Positions 21,701 to 33,551 of a stretch of DNA of 64,000 nucleotides are shown in pieces (within the stretch, counting starts at the first letter, position 1; every line of letters starts with the position of its first letter). Below the pieces are notes generated by a model. That model did no database searches. It was not told the origin of the DNA and worked only from the letters and a program-made list of their open reading frames with translations. Both the position numbers and the translations under genes were made by a program. The stretch is from the NCBI RefSeq assembly GCF_001653235.2, contig NC_035796.1, positions 2,480,001 through 2,544,000 of the forward strand, read 5' to 3'. The DNA comes from Pochonia chlamydosporia 170 (taxonomy: Eukaryota > Ascomycota > Sordariomycetes > Hypocreales > Clavicipitaceae).

Positions 21701-21987
21701 CATTCATAATCTCCACATATACAGAGTGGTGGGGAAGAGGACATTTCGAAACCATGCGCGCGATAGCCGAGCTGGCGGATTCATATCTACGGTATGGCGA
21801 AACGCTACGTCTTATGAATGGGAGTGGTGATGCGGAACTTTCTATGGCGGGGGAGCTGTGGCGCGAATTACTTGGTTTCTATGAGGAGATGTATGGGAAG
21901 GGGTCCGATGTGGCGGCTCTGGCGAGGGAGAAGTTGATGCGTGTGCGGATGGATTGTGTGGAGGATCTGTATAGTGAGTATTGCTGA
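18788..21987 (+). CDS. NLR-type receptor: PNP_UDP / NB-ARC / TPR
   Basis: Exons are 18788..19649, 19757..20395 and 20465..21987, giving 1007 residues. The first intron (107 bp, donor GTATGT, branch CTGAC, acceptor GTAG) joins two parts that look like separate genes if read unspliced. Residues about 10-285 are a nucleoside-phosphorylase-like domain (FCPLVIEHRAARLILDEVH, GILVGIAAGIPSPTRDIRLGDV, IAIEMEAAGMM, VIRGISDFADANKN). Residues about 310-560 are NB-ARC: Walker A GFSGVGKS at 342-349, Walker B RWLLVVDD, GSVILITRS and a GLPL-like NCHPLSLKLAA. The C-terminal third contains TPR units (NNLGLVYHSQRKYDLALQAF, NDIGEIHLRKNDIDQAEQYF). This architecture belongs to fungal NOD-like receptors, implicated in non-self recognition and regulated cell death. 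It appears intact. Confidence 0.88.
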
Positions 21988-22369
21988 TTCAGCTGTTGAT
22001 AATGCTGGGTGTGTGCTATATGCTCTCTGAGTTGTATACATCGTTGAATGGGATGATGTTGAAATAGTAAAGATGTGAAAGGCGAATTCTACGAGACTAA
22101 GTACCGACTATCATCACACCTGTCACATCACAAGACCAACTCTCACAAACGAGATATATTCCCCAACTACCAGGTATAAGTCCACACCATGTATTCTAAC
22201 AACAGTCTGTATATGCATATGCCCTGAAGAAATTCCAATCCTAGTCTTGCCCTTGCCCAGTCTACGTAGCATGTCTTCAAAGTCCGACCAACGCCAAACT
22301 ATGCACAAAGAAAAAGTAACGGTTCGCTAGTGTCGTGTCTCATATCCATCTTTCCCTCGCCACAAATGC
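21988..22369. other. Convergent intergenic interval
   Basis: 3' flanks of the NLR (plus) and ATG2 (minus). No gene seen. Confidence 0.4.
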
Positions 22370-25300
22370 TTAATGCTTGTATTTCTGACAAAAGTTAGTA
22401 GAGTTCTACAGCACATATCGACGGTTGCTTACCTCACTGATCCGCCTCTTATTATCTTGATCCAAGGCATTCGTCGCTCCCATCAATGTCTGTCCAATAG
22501 CCTTTGTTACTCCAACGGCGGGTCGGAATATGATGGTCGGGGCTCTCTTCCACATCACTTTGGCGGCTCCGCTGGCCGATTGAGTCGCCATGACTTCTCC
22601 TGGTACCGCGATGATGGCGTCTCTCGCGAGATTGACGTCTCTCGATAGGGATCTGAACCCACCGCGGATGCCTTGCAAAACGCCCGTAGGTTGGTCGGCA
22701 TACAGCGAAATCTGTTTCTTGTCTTCGGGGTCTAGGTCGTCGTCCTCCCAGCTACCTTCTGCCTGGCCACGCTCTGTGAGCATATCCTCGGCCCCCTGGA
22801 GAGCATATTGCGTTCCCACGGCTAGTTTTGCGCCCAGCTTGACAAGTTCTGTGCCAGTGGTTTTGGCAAATGCGACTGCTCCTTTCGAAATACTTCGAAT
22901 GACTCTACCATCCTTTTGGTATTCTCGCAAGGGAATCTCGACCAAGTCTCTGAACCCACTGCCAATGTTGACGAGGGATCGAACGGGTGCAAGTCCGGCC
23001 ACAACCCCGGGCAATTGGTTCTTTCGAACGTCCGGCATCCAAATGTCGTTGAGTGTCTTGCCTAGACGATCAAATCCTGCAACGCCATAAATGATGACGT
23101 GTCGGAGAACCATCCGAGACTCCTCAAGCACGATAAAATTCATAAACTCGGTAGTGTGGCCCGACCGAAGACCGCCGTAGTCGACCCTCTTCGGCTTAAA
23201 GTCGAGCTTGACCGGAATATCCATCACCTCCGCGCGCTGGAGAAATGGGATATCGCTTGGCGACGCATGAACAGGTACATCGTCGTTCTTGAACTCGAAG
23301 AACCGAGTAATGAAGTCCAAGGCGTCTTGGTCGACGTGCAGTCGGAGTGGCAAGACGGTTGCCCGCAGAACAATTTCCGAAGCAGCCAAATCCGGAATCG
23401 GCTTCACGTTCAACAGTTGAATGTGAATCATGCTCGTGCCCATTTCACGTTCGCCATGATCTTGGTCGTATGTCGCAAACTTTTTCCATGTAGAAGTGGG
23501 CACGTGGTCAAAGATGTCGAAATTTTGAACCCGCGCGTCGATGCTGCTGACAGTCTCTACAGTGTCCGGTGGGAACATGACCATGTCGACGTTGACCCCC
23601 TGAAGCTCAAAGGTAATTTTGTGATGCTTGCTGCGGTGAAGACGAAGGCGCTTAGACTTGGGGTGACTGCGTCGCGAGGTCCGATTCGTATTCATTGTTA
23701 TGGCTGTTGTGGCAACCGACTCTGTCTCTGTAGCGTTATCGTTGAGACCTTCGTTGATCGCCCGCGCCAAGTCCCGAGGATCGCGGTTGGAGGGTATTCC
23801 AATGTAGATCGAATTGAAGAGAAAGTCCCCGATGGTCTCCTCGTCTTCAATTTCTTCCTCGTACACCTGCATACCGGATCGTCGGGACTGACGCTCGGTT
23901 GCCTTGATTTCCACATCTTCAACCGCCTTGGCAATAACATCGCGAGTGCCCGCCCAGTCGTATCCATCAAACAGGTTCCAGATAACATGTGCATCCCGCA
24001 CGGACACTTTGACCGGACTAGCCTTGACAAGATTGGGGGGCGCCCTGTCATACGAATTGCTGTTTGAGTTCCAAACCCTGGCCGAATGCTCTTCAGGGGT
24101 GTTTTGATCGTAGTAGTTGTCGTGTATCACCAGGTCACTGCCGCTTTGGGACAACTCGCTTTGCCCTTGATTGAATCCGGTGAGCAAAACGCCTTCATTT
24201 GTGTCCTCCATCAAGGCGTCATGCGACATTTCCATGCTCTTGGTCGCGTCAAACAGCTCTTCACCGGCAGATTGGGAACCAAAAAATCGCGAGTCCACCG
24301 GAAGCAGTTTCTCGCTGCCAAATTCGTCCTCGGAAGTGCTACCTGCCATCTCTTGGGCTCCTGCGAAATCCTGGTCGAAATCATACTCGCCTTCTGGTCG
24401 TCCAAACGCCTCGGCAGAAATGGATGCCAAAAGATCTTGGACCGGCAGGACCTTCGTTCTGTATTTGTTTTCTTTTGATGGCGGTGTCGGGGGCTTCAAG
24501 GCATTGGCCAACGTAATAAGAGTTTGTGTGGAATCCGCACAGGTTTCCAAAACTAAAAGGTCGTCCCGCACTTCAACCTCGATTTTTGTCTCGCTTTCAG
24601 GGTCAGGGATGACAATGACGACGACACTGGCCGATGACATGTAGCAAATGTCCACAAACCCCAAAGCACACAGTTCTTCAACCTGTCGGGAAACAGAGGA
24701 GGACGACCGCACTCTGGGGACTCCCATCCGGCCGCCTGAGCTGTTGATTTGATTGACATCATCTGTCAAAAGAATGGAGGCTTTGCTGATGCCAACGGAG
24801 ACCTTTGTTCTGCCACTATTAGGTAAGACAGCTTCCACATGGGCATCAGTAAGCGCCACAAGCATTTTTGAGGGGAGTTTATAAGGGTTCAGCCCAATAA
24901 CACAATCCCTCAGGCCCACGTCCAAAACCGTCGGCTTGATGGGAGTTGCAGATTTCTGACTGGTCGGCGAGGCTGGCTGTCCTGCGAGAGCTGTATGAGC
25001 TTGGTCCCCTAAATTTGCAACAGAGGCAGCGAGTCCAGCCTCGAAGTCTTGTGGCGTAGCATCGCTTCCGAGGTTCAGAAAGTTCATAATGGTTGTGACT
25101 CTGTATTCAAACCTCAAATCTTGAAGCTTAAGCTTTATAACTGGCTCCATTTCGTCCCCAATCATCCGTACCATGAGCACAGGGCCGTTCGATGCTCCAT
25201 TTGTTGTGTTCTCGATTAGGCTGGACCCTATGAGCTCCTCGTTGCTATTCCGCCGAACATTTATGCCGTGAACTGCGACCGCAACCAGGGAAGGAACAGT

Positions 25301-28300
25301 AATTTGGCCCACCTCAAGCTCTCGTATGTCGCAACCAATGTGGCCAATAGTCTCCAAAAGCTCACAACTGACGGAGAGTTTCTGCACTCGAGTCAAAGTG
25401 AGCAGGCCAGGCCGATCATCCTCGGGTAGATACTTGGCAACGGCTGCGAGCTTCGCTATCTCCTCACCAAGCGCAGGGAGTGCAGAAAGCTGGGCAATAT
25501 TCTTGACGGACACATTCACCGTGTCCAGTGTTGCTCTCAATACCGAGCCCTTTCGCCTTTGTCGCAAAAGAGTATCGACCATGACTTCATCATTCTCGTG
25601 GTCGAACTTCACCTTGGACGGAATTATGAGCTCCAGCAGCTTTTCAAGATCAGTGTCCTTTGGTGCCATGAGGAACTCTAATCTCATACCTCCAATTTCT
25701 GTGCTAATGGCTGGATCTGCCAACGAACTTCTGAGATACGGCCCTGATATCCGCAATCTGCTGCAACCAAGGCCTATGCCTTCGTCCCTGCTGACGACTT
25801 TCAGCGCGCTGGTCTCGGCAGCAACGCTGCAATCTTTGCCGACAAGCTCAACCAATGCGCCACCAACTCTCAAATTGATCTTGTTCTGCGCCGAGGCTGA
25901 CTTGTCTTTGGGATCAATGGGTGTATCAAATCGAACACCGCGCGGCTTCGGCGACGGAGCCTGGGTCGACTTCGCCACCGGTGAGGGACTGGAAGTCATC
26001 GACGCGCTCATATTAAGAAAGCTGCTGAGTCCCCCGAACCAACCAAAGGTCTCGTCGAGCCTCTGTAAGTCAATCTGGACAACAAGTGGAAGGGTTTCCA
26101 CATTCGTTCTGACCATATCGCCGGATTGAACGATTTCAATGCCAATATCATGACCAGTGGAAAGGAACGAATCTCTGATAGATGTTGACATCTGCCTTGC
26201 GCAGTCAAACGACAGTATATCGCCTCGGGCGTATCCAAAACGGAACTTTTCGAGCTCAATCTTGGTTAGCACATCGCCACGTTTAGGCAAGGCAGGTCTG
26301 CTGGCCATCATCGCCACCTTTGTATCACCTGATACAGGAGCGGAGGAGACATTCAAGTTGAGAAGGGTCATGTTCAAGAGAACTTCCTCATCAGCATTGA
26401 ACGAAGGGAAATCCACATGCGGATGCGAAGGATTAATCAGGCCACTGAGCCTGTTAAGGAAGTTGACAGTGACTTCCTCGGCGGCAATTTTCAAACGAGG
26501 TACAGCTGCCGGCTTCGACTCCTGTTTTGTCGATGATGGCGTTTGCTGAGGCGGTCGCTTGTCGTTCTTGATCGCTTGGAGAAGCTTCTCCACTACCATA
26601 GCTAGTAGAAAGGCAATGGATGCATCAAAGTTGATGGCAACTGGGGACAAGTTTATCTCTAGGGCCGCTGTACTGCTGGAGTCTCCTGATTCCTGGTCTG
26701 TCGGCCCAGGTTGTCTCGGTGATGAAGAGCTGTGGATTGAGAATGCCCCTGGAGCCTGGGGATAGACGGATGATTGCCCCAATGTTTGGGAAAGTCGGCT
26801 TAGCGATTCCGGGGAGTCAACATGAACATGCAAGTGTTGGTGTTGCGACGGAAGGTAGATTGAGACGTTGTTAAGTCGCATAATCTCCTTGACAAGCTTC
26901 GGTGGGCCCCGAGGTGTCGCAGTGCCATCATCCGCAAGTACGTCAGGTACGGCGTCAAAGGGAGGCTGTCGTTCTGATTGTAACAATGAAGCCCGGCTGA
27001 ATGCGGGTGACGACAATGTGCTGTCAGAGTCGGATGTCGCCCTCTCCTGCGCAGCTGAGGCCGGTGCTGTGTCGTCGCTTTTGCCAACCGAGGGCACAAC
27101 TGGGTCAGGAAGTGTGTCCACGCTGTCATCCCAGCCGCCGGGCATCGTAGGTGTTCGTGGCCGAGTATCTTCTGCTGGCTCAATATCCGATTGCTCGGCT
27201 TGATGCTCTACAGGCTGCTCTAATTCGTCTTGGGGCGGCACATCCGTCGCAATCTGTGGGTCATCCGCTTTCATGTCTTGGGAGTTTTCTACATCTTGTT
27301 GTTCGTCCATTACTGGAGACGCTTCTTGGTCCTGCGGCTTCTCCATGGGGAGAGTATCCAGCTCCTCGGATAGGTCTGGGACACGCTCATCCACAGGGGT
27401 CGACTTCTGCGGCTCAGAGGTTTGAGAGAAAGCGCTCATATACATGCTTTCTGCTTCTTCATGGGTATAGAGCTGCGATTGAGCCAAATCAGCTAAAGAC
27501 GCAGCCCCTGATTGCGGTTGACTCTCTGCTCCAGGAAGTCCTTCACTGTACAAGTCCGAGGAGGCCAAATGAGAAGAGCCAGTTTCATGATACTGTTCGG
27601 CGTAAGCCAAGTTATCGTGTGAGGCGGTCATCTCTGGCTCCATCAGCCCGCTGGCTGTCTGAGACTGCCCCGGAGATGTCGTGTCGGACTCGATTGTAGA
27701 ATGAAACAGCGCAGAGGACTGCGGGAGGTCATGAGTATCGAGATATCTGGATGCACGCGGAGTCAATGGACCTTGGTCTTCAGGGGCCTCTTCGGGCTCC
27801 TCTTCAAGGGCTTGTTCTACATCTGACAAGTCATACGGTATTGCCAAGGCATCTTCACTATCGCCTAGGGGGTAGTCTTGGCTATCGGACGAGCCATCGT
27901 CACCGGATAGACGGTCCCTGAAGCTTTCTTGTAGACCTTGCATGGGCTGTTCATGAAAGCTGCCCTGTGATAGAAAAGTGGCTTGGCGGGAAGGCGGGTT
28001 TCTTGTCATGGCGGGCGATGACGCCAAGGATGGTGAGGCTGTTGACGGCGAACGAGTCAATGCAGCGAAGGCGTCGGCTTCAGATATCAAGCAGGCGCGG
28101 ATGCTTGACAGAGAAACATGTCGTTTTCCTTCTCGGTGGACTAATTGCGGCGCGTCATTACTTTCACCTTGTGGCGGTGCTGTGATGCCTTCAACGTCGA
28201 CTTGGCCAAGTGCGATTTGAAACGAGACTGGCTCCAGCTTGGGTGAATTCAACTCAGCAGGCACCTCCAGGTCCAGCTGAAACGCAACGTTTTTGATGCC

Positions 28301-28979
28301 GATTTGGGTTCGGTCGACAATGCCTTGCAAGAAGTCTGCCAGAAATCCTGGAAGCGATAGCGGTTGGCCCGTGCCGAATGGTGACTCGTCTTCACTGCCA
28401 TCCTCACTCATGCTGACGGATGCGCCCAAGTCGCTGGTTTCAGCAGCCAGCGCATCTTCCAGCTGCCTCCTTTCTGATAATGGCTCCGTCTCCAGGAACG
28501 ACTGTGCAAGGTCGGCCGTATTAGGGACGACTGACGCTTCCTGCATCTGTGTATTTGAAGGACCGCGGGATGTGTTGGATGTGTCCCCCAAAACCTTTAA
28601 GCGGACATCGACGCCGTCGACCTGGACAATGATGGGGCTCGTGTAGAAGTCCATGGGTATGGTTATGCGGAGGAGAAGCACCTTGGCTCTCTCAAGTCCA
28701 AACGTAGGCGGAAGACTCAGGAGTTTTTGAAGCTTCTACAAGAGTATTAACGTATTAGCCGAGGCAACAGCATGCCGACAAGTTCTTATTTCTGGCACCA
28801 CATACCTTGAGCTTGATTCCAACATCTCTGAATTCGAATACCGTGTTTCGTCCCAAAGCCAGATCCAAATTCTCCATATCAAGAGCCTCGGCGTCTAGCA
28901 GATCCAACCGCGACAAGGCATAGCGGAGCAGGCGTTTGGGCATGCCCGAGCCCCGAAAGGACTGGAACAATGCCGCCAT
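22370..28979 (-). CDS. atg2: Autophagy-related protein 2 (lipid transfer protein)
   Basis: Exons are complement(28806..28979), complement(22433..28735) and complement(22370..22384), giving 2163 residues, normal for fungal Atg2. Exon 1 encodes the chorein-type N-terminus ([34 protein letters not shown]). The 70-bp intron joins it to [20 protein letters not shown] long central region has Ser/Pro/Glu-rich linkers. The conserved C-terminal part has [34 protein letters not shown] and amphipathic helices ([20 protein letters not shown]). The last exon is only 15 nt (KYKH plus stop); unspliced reading gives a different tail. Atg2 bridges the ER and the growing phagophore and transfers phospholipids during autophagy, working with Atg9 and Atg18. 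The start at 28979 is the first ATG in a good context. Confidence 0.95.
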
Positions 28980-30758
28980 TGCAGCTGCTGGCAAGTGTCG
29001 ATGAAGATTGTTTCTGAATGTATGTCACACCGGCCGGGGATGCAATATGCGTTCGTAGAAGGCTCACCGACGACAGAAGCGTACCGTCGTTGCAAGATCA
29101 CCGGGTTCAGTATCAAACGCGGGGAGCCAAGTCATGCTGCGGGACAGTTGTGAGGCATGGGTTAGTATGGAAGGCCATCTGCTTGGAGCGTCTTTAGTGT
29201 CGATTGTGCATTGTATGGATATTTTCTCGTCTCGGGTTGCTTTGTTTCGTGAAGAAGATAAGGTTTTGTGTTGTTCAATGGTCTGGTGGTTGGGGCAAAG
29301 ACGCGGCCCAAGGAAGTCGGATGTCAGGATTGGTGACATCAACTCAATATGGTGCTGGCATGGAGGTGGCGTGGACAAGCTCCAGTCCAATGTTTGGAGC
29401 CGCCGCTGGTGTCAGGCGCCTCAATGACCGCCCCAGCCCAGACCAGACACCAGACCATTCAGGACATCACCATGTCTGGTCTAGTCCAGTCGGGTTCTGG
29501 GGGTCTGGCCGCCTGCTAGGGTTCTGGGTTAGTGGCAACATGGAGCTCTTGTGGGGCATCAGCATGACCAGTTCAGTCTGGCACTTTCACTGTTCAATCA
29601 AATGTTGAATGTTGACTTGACTTTGCTGGCCAAAGGTCAAGGCGCCAGGCAAGCCATGTGTTTCGCACAATGGACCCATCTCATCAGCTCGCATCTCTGA
29701 AGTGACGCTATATAGCAAATGAATGATATCACACCAACAACTCTTTTTTTTATAATAGATGCATATTAAACGAGCAACATTATACGTATCAATCTACTGT
29801 TTAAAGGTGCCTTGAAAGTGACCAAACTTCAAGGTTCACATCGTTCCATGTCCCTGCTCCACACTGCCCACCAATTACCACATGGCACCAGTTGACAAGG
29901 TCAGTGCGCCCAAGTCCCTGAAGGACCGCCCGTGTTTGAGCCTCTTGGCACTGGGAGCGAGAGACCAGACGATGGCTGCATGAGCTCGTGATGTCTTCAT
30001 CCTTGTCACCACCTGACTGGTCAACCATTTGGCACCAGACAACCAGACCATCCTCAACTATCAGCGCTCAGCACGGTATCTGCATGGTGATAATCGGAGC
30101 ACTCAATAGAACCAGACACCTCTTTCCATTCATTGGCCCTCTGTTGTAAGTCAAATTTGAACTTCAGCACAGTCCAGCTATTATTGCCTGCGTATGTCTG
30201 GTGTTGCGCCTTCAAACACTCCTTTGCCTTGTCTATGCAAACGCTGGCCCCGACCTCTGCAAGCTTTGATGGCTGTGTTACCACATCATTTGTGTCAGTT
30301 TCCGCCCAAAACATGCTCTGTTTATCACTGGCAACAATCATGGTTCATGTTTCTTCATCTCCCTAATTCCGCTTAAGGCTGCGCGCATACCCTCAAGCCA
30401 GTCGGCGAATGTCATGGCCGTCATCCCCCACGAGATCATGTGCCTGCATTAGAGCAAATCCGCAGCCAGGACGGGACATCAGCCAAGCACATCGACGGTG
30501 CATCAGACGGCTGATGAATCCAGTCTCTGTTTCATTTCATTCTTCACCTCCTCTTACCACTTTCTCTTATTCGTCTTTCTCCCTTGCGCCGCACAGAACC
30601 AATCAACAAGTTGACAAAAATTCCCTCGACCTGATATGGATGCTTACTCGATATGTCGTACTAGTCCAGCCCGGCGCCATTCGTCAAAGATTTATAAAGA
30701 CCTCAGGATAGCCTTATTTGGCAGTTTGGCCGGCCGAGACGGCAATGTAGACTTTGAT
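28980..30758. other. Gene-free interval with CCAGAC-rich patches
   Basis: No frame longer than about 130 codons and none with family features. CCAGAC/GTCTGG hexamers cluster at about 29430-29510 and 29950-30120. A T-run lies near 29745. It includes the promoters of ATG2 (minus) and the polyamine-oxidase-like gene (plus), which are divergent. Confidence 0.45.
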
Positions 30759-32501
30759 ATGAGATGCCCAGAAGCAGCCGCTCCCAAGGTATTTCTATAA
30801 TGCATATCCGCGTGCTCGTCACATCACCTCTTCTTGCTTGGCTTTTGGCACTTGTGTTTATACTCAACCTAGACCTTCACTGCTGCATCGTCACAAGCGC
30901 TTCCATGATTGCCAACATGGCCATTAGCTTACGCAATTACCACCCAGCGTCGCCAAATATCTACTCCCACGCCTCATGTTGGAATAATTGGCGCCGGACT
31001 ATCCGGGCTCCGCTGTGCAGACATTCTCTTGCAAAAAGGCATCAAGGTCACCATTCTCGAAGCCCGGAACCGTATTGGCGGCAGAGTCCATCAGGAAAAA
31101 CTTGTCAACGGTCACATGGTTGATCTCGGTCCCAACTGGATTCACGGCACTGACGACAACCCCATTCTCGATATTGCCAGGCAAACCAATACCGCGGCTG
31201 GGACCTGGGACTCCAAAACATGGGTCTACAACCACCTTGGAGACTTGATGACATTAGAAAATGGCGAGAGATACAGCACGATGGTGTGGGACATTGTCCA
31301 GGAAGCCTTTGAGCACTCCAACAACTTTGGCTCGGAGATTCCCGCGGACAAGAGCCTTTTGGACTTTTTTCACGAAAGACTACCATACAAAATTCCCGAC
31401 AGTGATCCTGAACCCATAGAAAAACGAGAAATCGTTCTTCGCATGGCTGAGATGTGGGGGGCCTTTGTTGGCAGCCCAGTCTCCAATCAAAGCCTCAAGT
31501 ACTTTTGGCTGGAGGAGTGCATAGAAGGAGGTATTGATACTCCAAAGTACCTCTGGCTCTGCATTATAAACTAACCGTAACTGAGAAAACCTATTTTGTG
31601 CCGGCACTTACGAGAACATTCTGCGACACATCGCAGCCCCAGCGCTGGCAGCGGCTGACATCAAGCTCAATTCTAGAGTAACAGATATAGTATATCAGCT
31701 CGAAAACAAGAGCAAGGTGAAGATAGAAGTAGACGGTGGACAACGCCTCCTATTTGACGAAGTCGTCGTGACCACACCCCTCGGGTGGCTAAAGAGACAC
31801 ACGGATGCTTTCAACCCTCGTCTTCCATCACGACTGACACAGGCAATCAACTCTATTGGATATGGGTGCCTTGAAAAAGTACTTTCACTGCCGCCATTTT
31901 CATTGCCCGGTTTGTAACTATCGCAGCTAACCAGTACCAGGTGTACATGAGTTTCCCAAGCGCGTTCTGGCTTGAACACACAAAAACGAACGGCTTCATA
32001 GAGTGGCTAGAACCAACATACGCCCCTTCCAACCCCAAACAGTGGCACCAGGAAGCCGTCGAGCTCGGAAGCCTCGCGGATCCAGATGCCCATCCAACTC
32101 TTCTGTTCTACATGTTTGGCGAGCAGTCCAAACACATCACGTCCACGCTTGCCCAGCTTACGACAGACTCCGACAAGACGGCGTTTCTAGAGTCGTTTTT
32201 TCATCCGTATTTCTCTCGACTGCCCAACTATTCTCCAGAATCTCCCGATTGCAAGCCACTTGGGTTTCTCGCAACGGAATGGCTGAATGACGAATTCGCT
32301 GGATGTGGAAGCTACGCCAACTTTCCGGTTGGTTTGGAGAATGCAGATAAAGATATAGAGGTTATGCGAGAGGGTTTGCCGGATGAAGGCGTTTGGTTTG
32401 CGGGTGAGCACACGGCGCCGTTTGTGGCGCTGGGGACTGCAACGGGTGCGTATTGGAGCGGTGAAATGGTTGCGAAGAGGATTGCTGAGATGTATGCTTA
32501 A
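30759..32501 (+). CDS. FAD-dependent amine oxidase (polyamine oxidase-like)
   Basis: Exons are 30759..30788, 30948..31530, 31586..31878 and 31941..32501, giving 488 residues. The Rossmann motif VGIIGAGLSGLRCADILL starts near residue 21 (G25-A-G27-L-S-G30) and is followed by EARNRIGGR and VDLGPNWIHG. The C-terminal FAD-binding motif is WFAGEHTAPFVALGTATGAYWSG. Splices 2 and 3 restore ENLFCAGTYENIL and LEKVYMSFPSAFW. Such flavoenzymes oxidise polyamines (spermine, spermidine or acetylated forms) with release of hydrogen peroxide; the exact substrate is not readable. The first exon (10 residues) and its 159-bp intron are the weakest part of the model. There is no convincing signal peptide or C-terminal peroxisomal SKL. 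Confidence 0.85.
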
Positions 32502-32911
32502 TCAATAGAGATTTGAGGTGCGGACCGGTGATACATGCTCGACATGGGATTTGTGTTGGTGTCACTGGTTCTTTAAACATAGACGGGCACTTACAAGAGG
32601 CCACTATCTGAATATTGAATGCATAGTTTCTGGAAGTGATGGTTTCTCCCATTGTTCTTTATTCTATGTACATAAATTCGATTGCGTCTAGGGTATCAAA
32701 TGCTGGCAAATGCCAACCAAAACATTGTAAAAATCACTTCTTCCTCTTCCAACAAACCATCATGAACTGATCCGCACACAAGCGCATCCGTTTCAACCGC
32801 CAGCCTCACCAGCTACGGTAAATCGCAAATCCAACGCACCAAAGTCCAAGACACAGCTCTCCCACGACCAATCTCCCCGACACCCACGTCTCCCAATCCT
32901 CCGTCATCCCA
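32502..32911. other. Convergent intergenic interval
   Basis: 3' flanks of the amine oxidase and dynactin genes. Nothing else seen. Confidence 0.4.
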
Positions 32912-33551
32912 CTAAGCCACCATCTGCGGATTATTCCCAACAGTCTTATACATCTCCCTCAGCTCAAACTCATCCAACCCCCCCTCAGGAACCTCGCCCA
33001 CCACCCTCGCCGGCTGCCCCGCCACGACCGAAAAGCTCGGAATAACCATAAACGACGGCACGACGCTCCCATCCAAAATCTTGACATAGTCCTTCACAAT
33101 CGCAAACTCATTCACCGTGCAGTCCCGCCCGATGGAAACGTGGTTCCCTATCGTCGCAGCCTGCACCACCGTGTTCTGCCCTATGAAGACGTGGTCCCCC
33201 AGCCGGAGCGGCATGTACGTGTACACCCCTTTGTACAGGCGGCCCGGCGGACGGAGCAGCACGCCCCGCGACAGGAAGCAGTAGCGGCCGATGGCGACGG
33301 CGGTGGAGCTCGTGGGCGCGGAGGACGAGGACGAGGGGGCGGTGCGGACGAGATCGCCGCGGATCATGACCTCGGGCTGGATGACGGTTTTGCCGCCCAG
33401 CATGATGTTTTGGGTGCCGACGAGGATGGCTTTGCGGGCGACTTTGTTGCCTGTGTCCTGGGGGTTGTTAGATGGGGTGGGAGGGGGAATTGGGTGAGGT
33501 GAGGGGACGTACGGTTTCGATGTAGTCGCCTTTTGCTGGGCGGCGCGACAT
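32912..33551 (-). CDS. Dynactin subunit p25 (DCTN5-like)
   Basis: Exons are complement(33513..33551) and complement(32912..33457), giving 194 residues. The 55-bp intron (donor GTACGT, branch CTAAC, acceptor CCCAG) joins MSRRPAKGDYIET to DTGNKVARKAILVGTQNIMLGG. The rest is a left-handed beta-helix built from hexapeptide repeats (TVIQPEVMIRGDL, IGRYCFLSRGVLLRPP, LGDHVFIGQNTVVQAATIGNHVSIGRDCTV). A Ser/Ala-rich insertion (about residues 50-62) interrupts it. In dynactin, p25 sits in the pointed-end complex with p27, Arp11 and p62 and links dynein to cargo such as early endosomes. Reading through the intron creates a spurious proline-rich insert. Confidence 0.88.

Noticed and set aside
22590..28646. 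Many plus-strand frames inside atg2
   Set aside because: They are antisense shadows of a long, clearly conserved coding exon.
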